Shown in pieces: positions 42,545 through 51,461 of a stretch of 64,000 nt of DNA. The DNA comes from VAZQ01 sp036406655 (GTDB taxonomy: Bacteria; Pseudomonadota; Alphaproteobacteria; Rhizobiales; Xanthobacteraceae), in contig DASXAP010000274.1 of the NCBI GenBank assembly GCA_036406655.1, forward strand, positions 20,939-84,938, written 5' to 3'. The position numbers and the translations under genes are program-made. The notes beneath the pieces were generated by a model, which saw only the letters and a list, made by a program, of their open reading frames with translations, searched no databases and was not told the DNA's origin. Positions within the stretch are counted from its first letter, which is position 1; every line of letters begins with the position of its first letter.

Positions 42545-43174
42545 ATGTCCAGCGTACACGCCCTTGTGCCCCCGCTTCCCAGCCCATTGCCGGGAAAGCA
42601 TGCCGGGACCGGCCGGCCCGATCGCGAGCAGGTGGAAGCCGCCGTCCGCACCATCATTCGCTGGGCGGGTGACGACCCGCAGCGGCACGGGCTCATCGAG
42701 ACTCCCGCGCGCGTGGCGCGTGCCTTCGAGGAGTTCTTTGCAGGTTACGCCGAGGACCCCACGCTCATTCTGCAGAAGACCTTCGAGGAGACCGACGGCT
42801 ACGACGAGATGATCGTGCTGCGCGGGGTTCCGTTCGAGAGCCATTGCGAGCATCATCTGGCGCCGATCATCGGCCGCGCCTGGGTCGCCTATGTGCCGCG
42901 CGAGCGCGTCGTCGGCATCAGCAAGCTCGCCCGGGTGGTCGAGGCCTACGCCAAGCGCCTGCAGATCCAGGAGAGGCTCACCGCGCAGATCGCCAACACC
43001 ATCGACGCCGTGCTCAAGCCGCAGGGCGTGGGCGTGATCATCAAGGCAACCCACCACTGCATGACCACGCGCGGCGTGCACAAGCCCGGCACCGAGCTGG
43101 TCACCAGCCGAATGCTCGGCTGTCTTCGCCACAATCCGCTGGCGCGGCAGGAGTTTCTGAGCCTGGTCGATTGA
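42545..43174 (+). CDS. folE: GTP cyclohydrolase I
   Basis: Converts GTP to 7,8-dihydroneopterin triphosphate, the entry to folate (and possibly queuosine or biopterin) synthesis. The 209-residue protein has the complete type IA signature: zinc Cys-His in FESHCEHHLAPIIGRAWVAY, VVGISKLARVVEAYAKRLQI, QERLTAQIA, KATHHCMTTRGV with the third zinc ligand, and MLGCLRHNP. The first 30 residues are a variable Pro-rich extension. GGAGG lies eight bases before ATG 42545. It is followed 62 bp on by the Rieske-FAD gene and is divergent from the SufR-like gene, an unusual setting for folE. Confidence 0.96.
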   Translation: MSSVHALVPPLPSPLPGKHAGTGRPDREQVEAAVRTIIRWAGDDPQRHGLIETPARVARAFEEFFAGYAEDPTLILQKTFEETDGYDEMIVLRGVPFESHCEHHLAPIIGRAWVAYVPRERVVGISKLARVVEAYAKRLQIQERLTAQIANTIDAVLKPQGVGVIIKATHHCMTTRGVHKPGTELVTSRMLGCLRHNPLARQEFLSLVD

Positions 43175-43236
43175 AGCCGGCGCGCAGCTGGACGTCGCAG
43201 CCCGGCTGTTGCGCGGCACGAACCGAGGAGAGCCCG

Positions 43237-44769
43237 ATGGCGCAAGAGCAGAGCAAGCCTGCCGGCCCCGATCTGACCCAGGGCGTCTCTCTCGCCGATC
43301 TCGCGGACGGCAAGCCGCTGGTCGGCCACGTCGGCGAGGAGGAAGTGCTGCTGGTGCGGCGGCGCGAGGATGTGTTCGCGATCGGAGCGCATTGCACGCA
43401 TTACCATGCTCCGCTGGCGGACGGCCTGGTCGTCGGCGACAGCCTGCGTTGCCCGTGGCATCACGCCGCTTTCGATCTGAAGACCGGGCGGGCCCTGCGC
43501 CCGCCGGCGCTCGCGGATGCGTCGTGCTGGGCGGTCGAGCGGCACGCGGACAAGGTCGTCGTGCGCGCCAGGAAGCAATCGCGGGCCAGACCCTCGCTCC
43601 CCGCCCACTCCGGGCATCCCGAGCGGATCGTGATCGTGGGCGGCGGGGCGGCCGGTTTTGCCGCCGCCCACACCTTGCGAGAGGAGGGATACCACGGATC
43701 GATCGTCATGCTGAGCAGCGACCCTGCGGCGCCGGTCGATCGGCCGAACCTGTCGAAGGATTACCTCGCGGGCAGCGCGCCGGAAGAATGGGTCCCGTTG
43801 CGCCCCGATGAGTATTACGCGGAGAACGGGATAGAGCTGCGGCTCGGCGCCACGGTTGCGGGCATCGACCCGCGCTCGCGCGAAGTCACCCTCGGCGACG
43901 GCGGCAAGGTCGGCTACGACCGGTTGCTGCTGGCGACCGGCGCCGAGCCGCTGCGCCTGTCCATTCCGGGCGCCGAGCAGGCGCATGTGCACGTCTTGCG
44001 CTCGCTCGCCGATTGCCGATCCATCATCGCGCAGGCGGAGACGGCCCGCCGCGCGGTCGTGCTGGGAGCGAGCTTCATCGGGCTCGAAGTCGCAGCCTCG
44101 CTGCGCGCGCGCAATATCGAGGTTCGGGTCGTCGCGCCGGAAGCTCGGCCGATGGAACGCATCCTGGGTGCGCAATTGGGGGATTTCGTGCGCAGCCTGC
44201 ACGAGGAGCATGGCGTGATCTTCCATCTCGGGGATACCGCGAGCGCGATCGGGCCCGGTCGGGTGATGCTCGGGAAGGGCGGCGCGCTCGATGCCGATCT
44301 CGTCGTTGCCGGGATCGGCGTTCGCCCGCGCATTGCACTCGCCGAGGCGGCGGGGCTCGCCATGGATCGCGGCGTTCTCGTGGATGGCTGCCTCGAGACG
44401 AACGCTTCAGGAATTTTCGCGGCAGGCGACATCGCGCGCTGGCCCGATCCGCACAGCGGCGACAATATCCGAGTCGAGCATTGGGTGGTCGCCGAGCGCC
44501 AGGGCCAGACCGCGGCGCGCAACATGCTCGGCCAGCGCGAGAAATTCACCGCGGTGCCGTTCTTCTGGAGCCAGCACTACGACATCCCGATCAACTATGT
44601 CGGGCATGCAGAAAGATGGGACGAGCTGACCGTCGAGGGCAACATCGGGGCGAAAGACTGTCTCCTCCGCTACAAGCGCAACGGACGCGCGCTGGCGGTG
44701 GCATCGATCTTCCGTGACGTCGACAGCCTCGAAGCGGAGGTGGCCATGGAGCGAGCCGCGGCATCTTGA
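43237..44769 (+). CDS. Rieske [2Fe-2S] / FAD-dependent NAD(P)H oxidoreductase fusion (AIFM3-like)
   Basis: A 510-residue fusion. Residues about 12-105 are a Rieske domain with cluster ligands Cys53-x-His55 (AHCTHYHAPL) and Cys72-x-x-His75 (RCPWHHAAFD). From about 126 a pyridine-nucleotide-disulfide-type reductase follows: FAD motif IVIVGGGAAGFAAA, PVDRPNLSKDYLAG, LLLATGAEPL, NAD(P) motif AVVLGASFIGLEVAASL, second FAD site SGIFAAGDIARW, and a C-terminal AIF-like domain. The reductase part resembles putidaredoxin reductase-like ferredoxin reductases. It could pass electrons from NAD(P)H through its own Rieske centre to an acceptor; the nearby P450 is a candidate. ATG 43237 follows GAGGAG. Confidence 0.9.
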   Translation: MAQEQSKPAGPDLTQGVSLADLADGKPLVGHVGEEEVLLVRRREDVFAIGAHCTHYHAPLADGLVVGDSLRCPWHHAAFDLKTGRALRPPALADASCWAVERHADKVVVRARKQSRARPSLPAHSGHPERIVIVGGGAAGFAAAHTLREEGYHGSIVMLSSDPAAPVDRPNLSKDYLAGSAPEEWVPLRPDEYYAENGIELRLGATVAGIDPRSREVTLGDGGKVGYDRLLLATGAEPLRLSIPGAEQAHVHVLRSLADCRSIIAQAETARRAVVLGASFIGLEVAASLRARNIEVRVVAPEARPMERILGAQLGDFVRSLHEEHGVIFHLGDTASAIGPGRVMLGKGGALDADLVVAGIGVRPRIALAEAAGLAMDRGVLVDGCLETNASGIFAAGDIARWPDPHSGDNIRVEHWVVAERQGQTAARNMLGQREKFTAVPFFWSQHYDIPINYVGHAERWDELTVEGNIGAKDCLLRYKRNGRALAVASIFRDVDSLEAEVAMERAAAS

Positions 44770-44990
44770 GCGTCCGGTGAGATCGGCGCATCAACGGTGC
44801 AGCCCTCGAAAGTCGTCGTCACGCTCGATCCGCAGCAGCCGACCCGTCGCCCGGGCAACGGGGTCGCGGGACGTTCGGCTGCGCGCCGGGCGAAATCGAC
44901 GCGGGACGGCGCATCGGGAGCGTGGCGCTGTTGCGCCGGATGCGCGAGGGCACTAAATCTCGCGGTCTGCGGAGCATTCCCGGACCAGCC

Positions 44991-46122
44991 ATGCGCACCG
45001 AGATCCAGAACATCGTCGACGAGATCAGGCAGTCGGTCGGGCTGCTGAGGAGGCATCTTTGACTTCGACAAGGCGCGCGCGCGCCTGACCGAGCTCAACC
45101 GGCAGGTCGAGGATCCGGCGCTCTGGAACGATCAACAGCGGGCGCAACGGCTCATGCAGGAGCGCACCGCGCTCGAGGACCAGCTCACGGCGATCGGCCG
45201 GATCGAGCAGGAGCTCGACGACCAGATCACCATGATCGACCTCGGCGAGGCCGAGAAGGATCAGCGGACGATCGCCGAGGCCGAGGCGGCGTTGCGCAAG
45301 CTCAAGGCCGAGGTGGCCCGCCGCGAGCTCGAGGCGCTGCTGTCGGGAGAAGCCGATGCCAACGACAGCTATCTCGAGGTGCATGCCGGGGCCGGCGGCA
45401 CCGAGAGCCAGGATTGGGCCAACATGCTCATGCGGATGTATGCCCGCTGGGCCGAGCAGCACGGCTACAAGGTCGAGTGGATCGAGGAGACCGAGGGGGA
45501 GGAGGCCGGCATCAAGTCGGCGACGGTTCAGGTCAAGGGCCGCAACGCTTTCGGGTGGCTGAAGACGGAGAACGGTGTGCACCGCCTGGTGCGCATCTCC
45601 CCGTTCGACTCCAATGCCCGCCGGCACACCTCGTTCGCGAGCGTCAACGTCTACCCCGTGGTCGACGACCGCATCAATATCGATGTCAAGGAAGCGGACG
45701 TGCGGGTCGACACCATGCGCGCCGGCGGCGCCGGCGGCCAGCACGTGAACAAGACCGAATCGGCCGTGCGCCTCACGCACATTCCGACCAATATCGCGGT
45801 GGTGTGCCAGAACGACCGCTCGCAGCACCGCAACCGGGCGCAAGCCTGGCAGATGCTGCGGGCGCGGCTCTACGAGCGCGAGCTCAAGCTGCGCGAGGAG
45901 AAGGCCGCCGCCGAGCAGGCCGCCAAGACCGACATCGGGTGGGGCCACCAGATCCGCTCTTACGTTCTGCAGCCGTACCAGATGGTGAAGGATCTGCGCA
46001 CGGGGGTGCAGACCTCCAACACCGGGGCGGTGCTCGACGGCGACCTCGACCCGTTCATGGAGGCGGCGCTGGCGCAGAAGGCGTTCGGCACCGAGCCAAA
46101 GCAGGTCGAGGACGTGGAATGA
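44991..46122 (+). CDS. prfB: Peptide chain release factor 2, expressed by programmed +1 frameshift
   Basis: Recognises UGA and UAA stop codons. The first frame reads 23 codons from ATG 44991 (MRTEIQNIVDEIRQSVGLLR) and hits an in-frame TGA at 45060. A +1 slip at CTT TGA C continues as DFDKARARLTELN to 46122, giving 376 residues. The hallmarks follow: stop-codon anticodon-mimic SPF in VRISPFDSNARRHTS, and the peptidyl-hydrolysis motif GGQ in RAGGAGGQHVNKTES. The frameshift is the known autoregulation of RF2: low RF2 makes the ribosome pause at UGA and shift. It ends 1 bp before the stop of the convergent M23 gene. Confidence 0.95.
45048..45063 (+). promoter_or_regulatory. prfB programmed +1 frameshift site
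   Basis: AGGAGGCATCTTTGAC: an internal Shine-Dalgarno sequence (AGGAGG), a 3-nt spacer, then the slippery CTT followed by TGA and C. It matches the E. coli site AGGGGGTATCTTTGAC at 14 of 16 positions. Confidence 0.93.
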
Positions 46123-46123
46123 C

Positions 46124-47422
46124 CTAGAGGGTCGGATCGAGCCGCTGCCCGGCGCGCAGGAACCTGTTCGGGTCGACCGGCTCCCCTTTCACCCGCGTCT
46201 CGTAGTGCAGGTGAGGTCCGCTCGATCGACCGGTCGATCCCACCCTTCCGAGCAGCTGTCCGATCTTGACGGACTCTCCGACGCGCACCTCGATCGATGA
46301 CAGGTGGCCGTAGCGGGTGGCGAGGCCGTTGCCATGGTCGACGTCGACCACGCGGCCATAACCGCCGCTCCAGCCGGCGGCGGTCACCGTCCCGTCGGCG
46401 GTTGCCCGCACCGGATCGCCGGTTTCGCCGTGCAGGTCGAGGCCGGTATGCATTGCCGGGGTGCCGGTGAAGGGGTCCGCGCGGACTCCAAACGGCGAGA
46501 CTGGATCGAGCACGTTGTGGAGCGGCCGGCGCACCGGCACCGTGCTGAGCGCGCGGGTGAGCCGGCTGATCTGGCTGCGGGCGAGGCTGATGCGTTGAAA
46601 CTGCTGCTCGAAATTGGTGCCGTCGCTGCCCAGTCGCGCCGGTACGAAGGGTCCGCCCATGCCGGTTGCGCGGTCGGCGCTCGCGGCCTTGCCGACGTCC
46701 ACCCCCAGCTCTGCCAGCACCCCGCGCATGCGCACAGCTTTCGTCTCGTAGCTGCGCTCGATCGACGCAAGCGCCGCGACCTGATGCTGCTCGATGCGAT
46801 CGAGTGACGCCTGCAGGCGAGCCAGGGTCCCGCCCAGGCCGCCCGGCTTCGCCGTGGCGAAGCCGCGGAGCAGCCGGCTCGCTGCGTCCGGCAGTCGCAA
46901 CAGCGTGCCCTTGTCCCCCACCGGAGAAGGCTTCGCCTGCCGCGGCTCGCCGCTGCCGCCGCTTCGTGCGGCGGGCTGGCGAACCGAGCCGGTGACCTCG
47001 CCCAGCCCGCTCAATGCGCTCGCGCGCGACTCCAAGGCCGTCTGCCGACGGATTATCTGCTCGAGCTTCTGCTCATACTGCTCCTGGTCGAGGAGCTGCC
47101 GGGACGAGGTGCGATCGATCTGCGCGCGCAATTCGGCAATCCGATCCTCGTAGCCGAATTGCATTTCCGCCTGCCGCGCGATCAATCGCGTCAGCACATC
47201 GTCGCGAAAGGCGAAATAGGTGGCCGTGGTGATGGTCCATGCGGCCATGACGGCGAGCGTGCCGACCCCGACCCAGAACGCCAGCGGGCCGAGCCGCAGC
47301 TGCCGGCCGGCATGCACAAGGGTGTAGGCGCTCCCCGCCTGGGCCAGGCGATCGATCCTGGCGTCGGCCTCGGATACGGAGTCCTTCCACTGAGCATGCC
47401 TGGTTGGAAGCCGACGCGACAT
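46124..47422 (-). CDS. M23 (LytM) family peptidase, membrane anchored
   Basis: A 432-residue protein. One membrane segment (LAFWVGVGTLAVMAAWTITTATYF, about residues 48-72) anchors it with the bulk in the periplasm. A coiled coil follows (about 80-140; EDRIAELRAQIDRTSSRQLL), then an Ala/Gly/Arg linker and a second helix region. The C-terminal M23 domain (about 320-432) has the zinc ligands in MHTGLDLHGETGDPV and HLHYETRVKGEPVDP. The zinc ligands are intact, so it may be an active endopeptidase and not an EnvC-like dead activator. A CtrA-like TTAACCAT lies 71 bp upstream. It may act with AmiC in division. Confidence 0.92.
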   Translation of the reverse strand: MSRRLPTRHAQWKDSVSEADARIDRLAQAGSAYTLVHAGRQLRLGPLAFWVGVGTLAVMAAWTITTATYFAFRDDVLTRLIARQAEMQFGYEDRIAELRAQIDRTSSRQLLDQEQYEQKLEQIIRRQTALESRASALSGLGEVTGSVRQPAARSGGSGEPRQAKPSPVGDKGTLLRLPDAASRLLRGFATAKPGGLGGTLARLQASLDRIEQHQVAALASIERSYETKAVRMRGVLAELGVDVGKAASADRATGMGGPFVPARLGSDGTNFEQQFQRISLARSQISRLTRALSTVPVRRPLHNVLDPVSPFGVRADPFTGTPAMHTGLDLHGETGDPVRATADGTVTAAGWSGGYGRVVDVDHGNGLATRYGHLSSIEVRVGESVKIGQLLGRVGSTGRSSGPHLHYETRVKGEPVDPNRFLRAGQRLDPTL

Positions 47423-47797
47423 CCACGCCCCCCGCCGGTCCACTAGGCGACATCACTTACGCCGGCGCTAACTCGCCCAATTCGAGCCGATCATGGTTAA
47501 TTTTCCCCAAACCGCTCGATGGGACCGCCGTTCAGCGGCGTTAGCTCGGATGGGGCGAAAGCTTGCGTCCGGCGACCGCGCTGCCGTCGTCGCGAATGAG
47601 CCGGAAATCCGGTGCCTTGGAACCCACAGCCGGCCCGCTTGCCATCGAGGCGCCTTCCTTTCGTCCCTTTTTCGCGGTGAGTTACCGGTTAGTCGGGCGT
47701 GTGCTAGCAGGTTGATCGTTCACCTGTTTTGCGGCGGAGGACCGGCTCGCCGGCGGTGCGCGGCGATACGGGAGTCGAGGGGACGCCAAGTCGGGGC
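47423..47797. other. Divergent intergenic region between M23 and AsmA-like genes
   Basis: About 375 bp, GC-rich apart from 47490-47510 (ATGGTTAATTTTCCCC). It contains the CtrA-like site and no convincing gene. The AsmA-like frame is open from TTG 47729 onward, but I start it at ATG 47798. Confidence 0.45.
47493..47500 (-). promoter_or_regulatory. CtrA-like half-site upstream of the M23 peptidase
   Basis: On the minus strand this is TTAACCAT, an exact match to the extended CtrA half-site seen upstream of cell-cycle genes in alphaproteobacteria. It is 71 bp upstream of the M23 start codon. Confidence 0.4.
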
Positions 47798-50700
47798 ATG
47801 GCGGGGCACAAAGCTTATCCGAGTCTGGAGTCGCTCCGAAAGCTCGAAGCGAGCCTCGAGGCGCATTTGCCTGATCCGCGATCCCGGCCGCGGCGACGGC
47901 GCAAGCTCGAGCGCCGCACCACCCCTGCGCTGCCTGCTTGGATGTCACTATCACTGCGGCGGTGCCGTTCGTTTTTCCTCCCGGGGGAGCCGCTGCACCG
48001 GCTTGTCCAGGCGCCGCGCGTGCGCAAGCTTGCGCTCGTCGGCGGTGTGGCGGGCTGCGTGCCGCTGCTGGTCATGGCCATCCTGTGGTGGCGGCTCTCG
48101 AGCGGTCCGATCGAGCTCGACATGGCGACGCCATGGCTGCGAGCGGCGATAGCGGAGAACCTCGGCGAGGGACGCCAGGTCGAGATCGGCGGCACCCAGA
48201 TCGAGCGCGAAGGCAACTGGCGCATCTCGCTGCGCATTCGCGACATCGTGGTGCGCGATGCGGAAGGCACCGTGGTGGCCAGCGCGCCGAAGGCCGAAGT
48301 GGGCATCTCCGCCTTGGCTTTGTTCACCGGGCGGGTGCGGGCGGAACGGCTGAGCCTGGTAGGCGCCGAGATGGCGGTGCGCATCGGTCCCGACAGCAGG
48401 CTCACGGTCTTCGCCGGCACCAACAAGCATCCGCTCGTCACGGCGTCCGCCGTTTCCGCTTCGCTGCTCGGATCCGCCTTGGCAAGCGCCGGCCCCGGCG
48501 CTCCCCTTGCCGCAGCCCCGCCGCCCGCGGCAGCGGCCTCTCGCAGCGGCGTCGCCGACCTTGCCGCACTGCTTGCCTGGATCGAGAGCCTCGACGCTGC
48601 CGGCCTGGACGGCCGCGACCTTTCCGAAGTCGGTCTCAAGGGCGGCAATCTCACCGTCGACGACCAGCGCAACGGAAAGCAATGGACCTTCGCTGACATC
48701 GATTTGAGCGTCACCCGCCCCAAGGGAGGCGGTATTGCCCTGACGCTGGGCTCGCAAGCCGCCGAACATCCATGGCTCATGCGTGCGGCCATGACGCCGG
48801 GCAAGCCCGGCCACCGCATCATCGACATCGATGCGAAGAAGGTCTCGGTCAAGGACCTCATGCTGGCGATGCGGATCAGCGACGTCCTGTATGAGCCCGA
48901 TCTCCCCCTTTCCGGGCGCATCCGCGCCGATATCGGACCCGATGGCCTGCCGACCATGCTGGACGGCCGCATCGTCGTCGAGAAGGGTTTCATCGTCGAT
49001 GTCGATGATGCGAGCACGCGAGTGGCAATCGACCAGGCCGAGATCGGCCTGGAGTGGAATGCCGCACACCAGGCGCTCGTCATGCCGTTCCAGATCGTGT
49101 CGGGTGGCAACCGCCTTACCCTGCTCGCCCAGGCGCAGGCGCCGCGTGACTCGGACGGGATTTGGGGCGTCAAGGTATCCGGAGGCACCGTCGTGCTCGC
49201 CGCGGACGCTGCCGCTGATCCCGATCGGCTCGTGCTCGATCGTTTCCTGCTCAGCCTGCGGATCGACCCCGGCAAGCAGCGGATCGACATCGAGCCGAGC
49301 GAGATAGGCAACGCGGATGTGCGAATCGCACTTTCCGGCAGCATCGACTATGCGAGCGGCGATCCGCGAGTGATGGTGGGCATCGCCGGCACCAGCATGC
49401 CGGTGACCGCGATGAAGCTCTTGTGGCCGATCTGCGCGGCTCCGAAGGTGCGCTCGTGGGTGCGCGAGCACGTGCTGTCCGGGACGATCGAGCGACTACT
49501 GATCGCCACCAATGCACCCTGGTCGACGCTCAAGTCGAGCGGCCCGCCGGTGCCGGACGATGGCCTCTCCATCGAGATCGTCGGGCATGGCGCGGAAATC
49601 CGCCCGGTCGAAGGCTTGCCCGCCATTCGTGACGGCGATCTCAACGTGCAGATCAGCGGCCGCACGGCAACGATCAATCTGGGTCGGGGAAACGTCGAGC
49701 TCTCGCCCGGGCGCAAGCTGGCGATCACCGACGGGGTGTTCGAGGTGCCGGACACTTTCCCCAAGGCGCCGCCTGCCAAGGCTCGTTTTCGGCTGGACGG
49801 ATCGGTCCAGGCTGCCGCCGAGCTGCTGGCGCTGGAACGGCTGCGTGATTATGCGAGCACCCCCATCGATGCCGCAACGAGTCGCGGAACGCTCAGCGCG
49901 CAGGTGACGCTCGCGCTGCCGCTCCGCCCGGACCTCGCGCCGGGATCCTCGATCTACACGATCAACATCGACGTGGCCAACTTCGTGGCCGAGCGGATGA
50001 TCATGAGCCGCAAGGTCGAAGCCGCCCTGCTGAAGGTGAGCGCTAACAACAACGGGCACTGGATCCGGGGCGACGTCAAGCTCAACGGGATCGCCGCCGC
50101 GCTCGATTATCGCAAGCCGCGCGACGGGGATGCGGATGTGCGCCTGCAGGCGGTCCTCGACGAGCGCGCGCGCAGCAAGCTGGGCTTCGATCTGAGCGAT
50201 GCCGTGGCTGGTCCGATCCCGATCAAGCTCAGCGGGCACCTGCCGGCGGGCGAGGCCGAGGGCGAAGCGCGCTTCGCTGTCGAAGCCGATCTGACGCAGG
50301 CGAAGGTCGACAACCTTCTGCCGGGCTGGTCCAAGCCCGCCGGAGAGGCCTTGCGGGCAAGCTTCACGCTCGTCAACAAGCCGCAGGTGACCCGGTTCGA
50401 GGATCTGGTGCTCGACGCGCCGAATGCCTCGGTCAAAGGCGCTGTCGAGGTCGATTCGTCGGGCGAGGTCGTCTCGGCGAATTTCCCGGTCTTCAACTTG
50501 TCGAGCCGCAACAAGACCAGCCTGCGGGCGGATCGCGCAGCCGACGGGACCCTGCGGGTGATCCTGCGCGGCGATTTCTACGATGCCCGCGGCTTCGTCA
50601 AGTCGGCGATGACCGGGCCGGCCAGCAGAAAGCAGAAGAGCGATCCCGATGTCGATCTCGACATCAAGCTGGGGACGGTGCTCGGATTTCACGGTGAGAC

Positions 50701-51445
50701 GCTGCGCGGGCTCGAGCTGCGATTGTCGCGCCGGGGCGGCGCCATCACCGGGCTGTCGCTGAGCGGCAAGCTCGGGCGCGATACTGCGCTGCTGGGAGAC
50801 CTGCGCGGACGCGGCTACGACGGCCGTCAGGTCGTCTTCCTGGAGACGAACGACGCCGGCGCGTTCTTCCGGTTCGGCGACATCTATCCCAAGATCGCCG
50901 GCGGGCAGATGTGGGTGGCGCTCGATCCGCAAAGCGCCGACCGGGCACCGCAGGAAGGCATGCTCAACGTCCGCGACTTCGCGGTGCGCGGCGAACCCGC
51001 GCTGGATCGGGTGGCGGCCGCACCGGCGCAACCCGGAGGCACCTCGCCGGGAGTTGAGTTCTCTCGCCTGCGCGTCGACTTCACCCGCTCGCTCGGCCGC
51101 TTCATCATCCGCGAAGGGTTGGTGCGCGGACCGGTGATCGGCGCGACCGTTGAGGGATATCTCGATTACCACGCCGACGAGGTGCGGATGCGCGGCACCT
51201 TCGTCCCGCTCTACGGCCTCAACAACATGTTTGGGCAAATCCCGATATTCGGTCAGCTTCTCGGGGGCAGCAACGAGGGCCTGCTCGGGGTCACCTATGA
51301 AGTGGTCGGTCCGGCGAGCGCGCCCATTCTGCGCGTCAATCCGATCTCGGCGGTTGCCCCGGGCCTGCTGCGGAAGTTCTTCGAGTTCCCGAGCGGCAAC
51401 AGCGTAGCCGCGCCGCAGAGCTACGCCGATCCGGGAAGGCAGTGA
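47798..51445 (+). CDS. AsmA-like / YhdP-type large envelope protein (DUF3971)
   Basis: A 1215-residue protein. An N-terminal cytosolic stretch rich in Arg (about residues 1-80) leads to a single membrane helix, KLALVGGVAGCVPLLVMAIL (about 90-115). A very long periplasmic beta-rich body follows. Repeated DUF3971/AsmA features include GRQVEIGGTQIEREGNWRISL near the start, internal repeats such as LPLSGRIRADIGPDGLPTML, and the C-terminal GATVEGYLDYHADEVRMRGTFVPLYGLNNMFGQIPIFGQLL typical of YhdP. Such proteins form hydrophobic grooves that carry phospholipids to the outer membrane. It converges on tyrS. Confidence 0.9.
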   Translation: MAGHKAYPSLESLRKLEASLEAHLPDPRSRPRRRRKLERRTTPALPAWMSLSLRRCRSFFLPGEPLHRLVQAPRVRKLALVGGVAGCVPLLVMAILWWRLSSGPIELDMATPWLRAAIAENLGEGRQVEIGGTQIEREGNWRISLRIRDIVVRDAEGTVVASAPKAEVGISALALFTGRVRAERLSLVGAEMAVRIGPDSRLTVFAGTNKHPLVTASAVSASLLGSALASAGPGAPLAAAPPPAAAASRSGVADLAALLAWIESLDAAGLDGRDLSEVGLKGGNLTVDDQRNGKQWTFADIDLSVTRPKGGGIALTLGSQAAEHPWLMRAAMTPGKPGHRIIDIDAKKVSVKDLMLAMRISDVLYEPDLPLSGRIRADIGPDGLPTMLDGRIVVEKGFIVDVDDASTRVAIDQAEIGLEWNAAHQALVMPFQIVSGGNRLTLLAQAQAPRDSDGIWGVKVSGGTVVLAADAAADPDRLVLDRFLLSLRIDPGKQRIDIEPSEIGNADVRIALSGSIDYASGDPRVMVGIAGTSMPVTAMKLLWPICAAPKVRSWVREHVLSGTIERLLIATNAPWSTLKSSGPPVPDDGLSIEIVGHGAEIRPVEGLPAIRDGDLNVQISGRTATINLGRGNVELSPGRKLAITDGVFEVPDTFPKAPPAKARFRLDGSVQAAAELLALERLRDYASTPIDAATSRGTLSAQVTLALPLRPDLAPGSSIYTINIDVANFVAERMIMSRKVEAALLKVSANNNGHWIRGDVKLNGIAAALDYRKPRDGDADVRLQAVLDERARSKLGFDLSDAVAGPIPIKLSGHLPAGEAEGEARFAVEADLTQAKVDNLLPGWSKPAGEALRASFTLVNKPQVTRFEDLVLDAPNASVKGAVEVDSSGEVVSANFPVFNLSSRNKTSLRADRAADGTLRVILRGDFYDARGFVKSAMTGPASRKQKSDPDVDLDIKLGTVLGFHGETLRGLELRLSRRGGAITGLSLSGKLGRDTALLGDLRGRGYDGRQVVFLETNDAGAFFRFGDIYPKIAGGQMWVALDPQSADRAPQEGMLNVRDFAVRGEPALDRVAAAPAQPGGTSPGVEFSRLRVDFTRSLGRFIIREGLVRGPVIGATVEGYLDYHADEVRMRGTFVPLYGLNNMFGQIPIFGQLLGGSNEGLLGVTYEVVGPASAPILRVNPISAVAPGLLRKFFEFPSGNSVAAPQSYADPGRQ

Positions 51446-51461
51446 TCAGAGGACGGACGAA

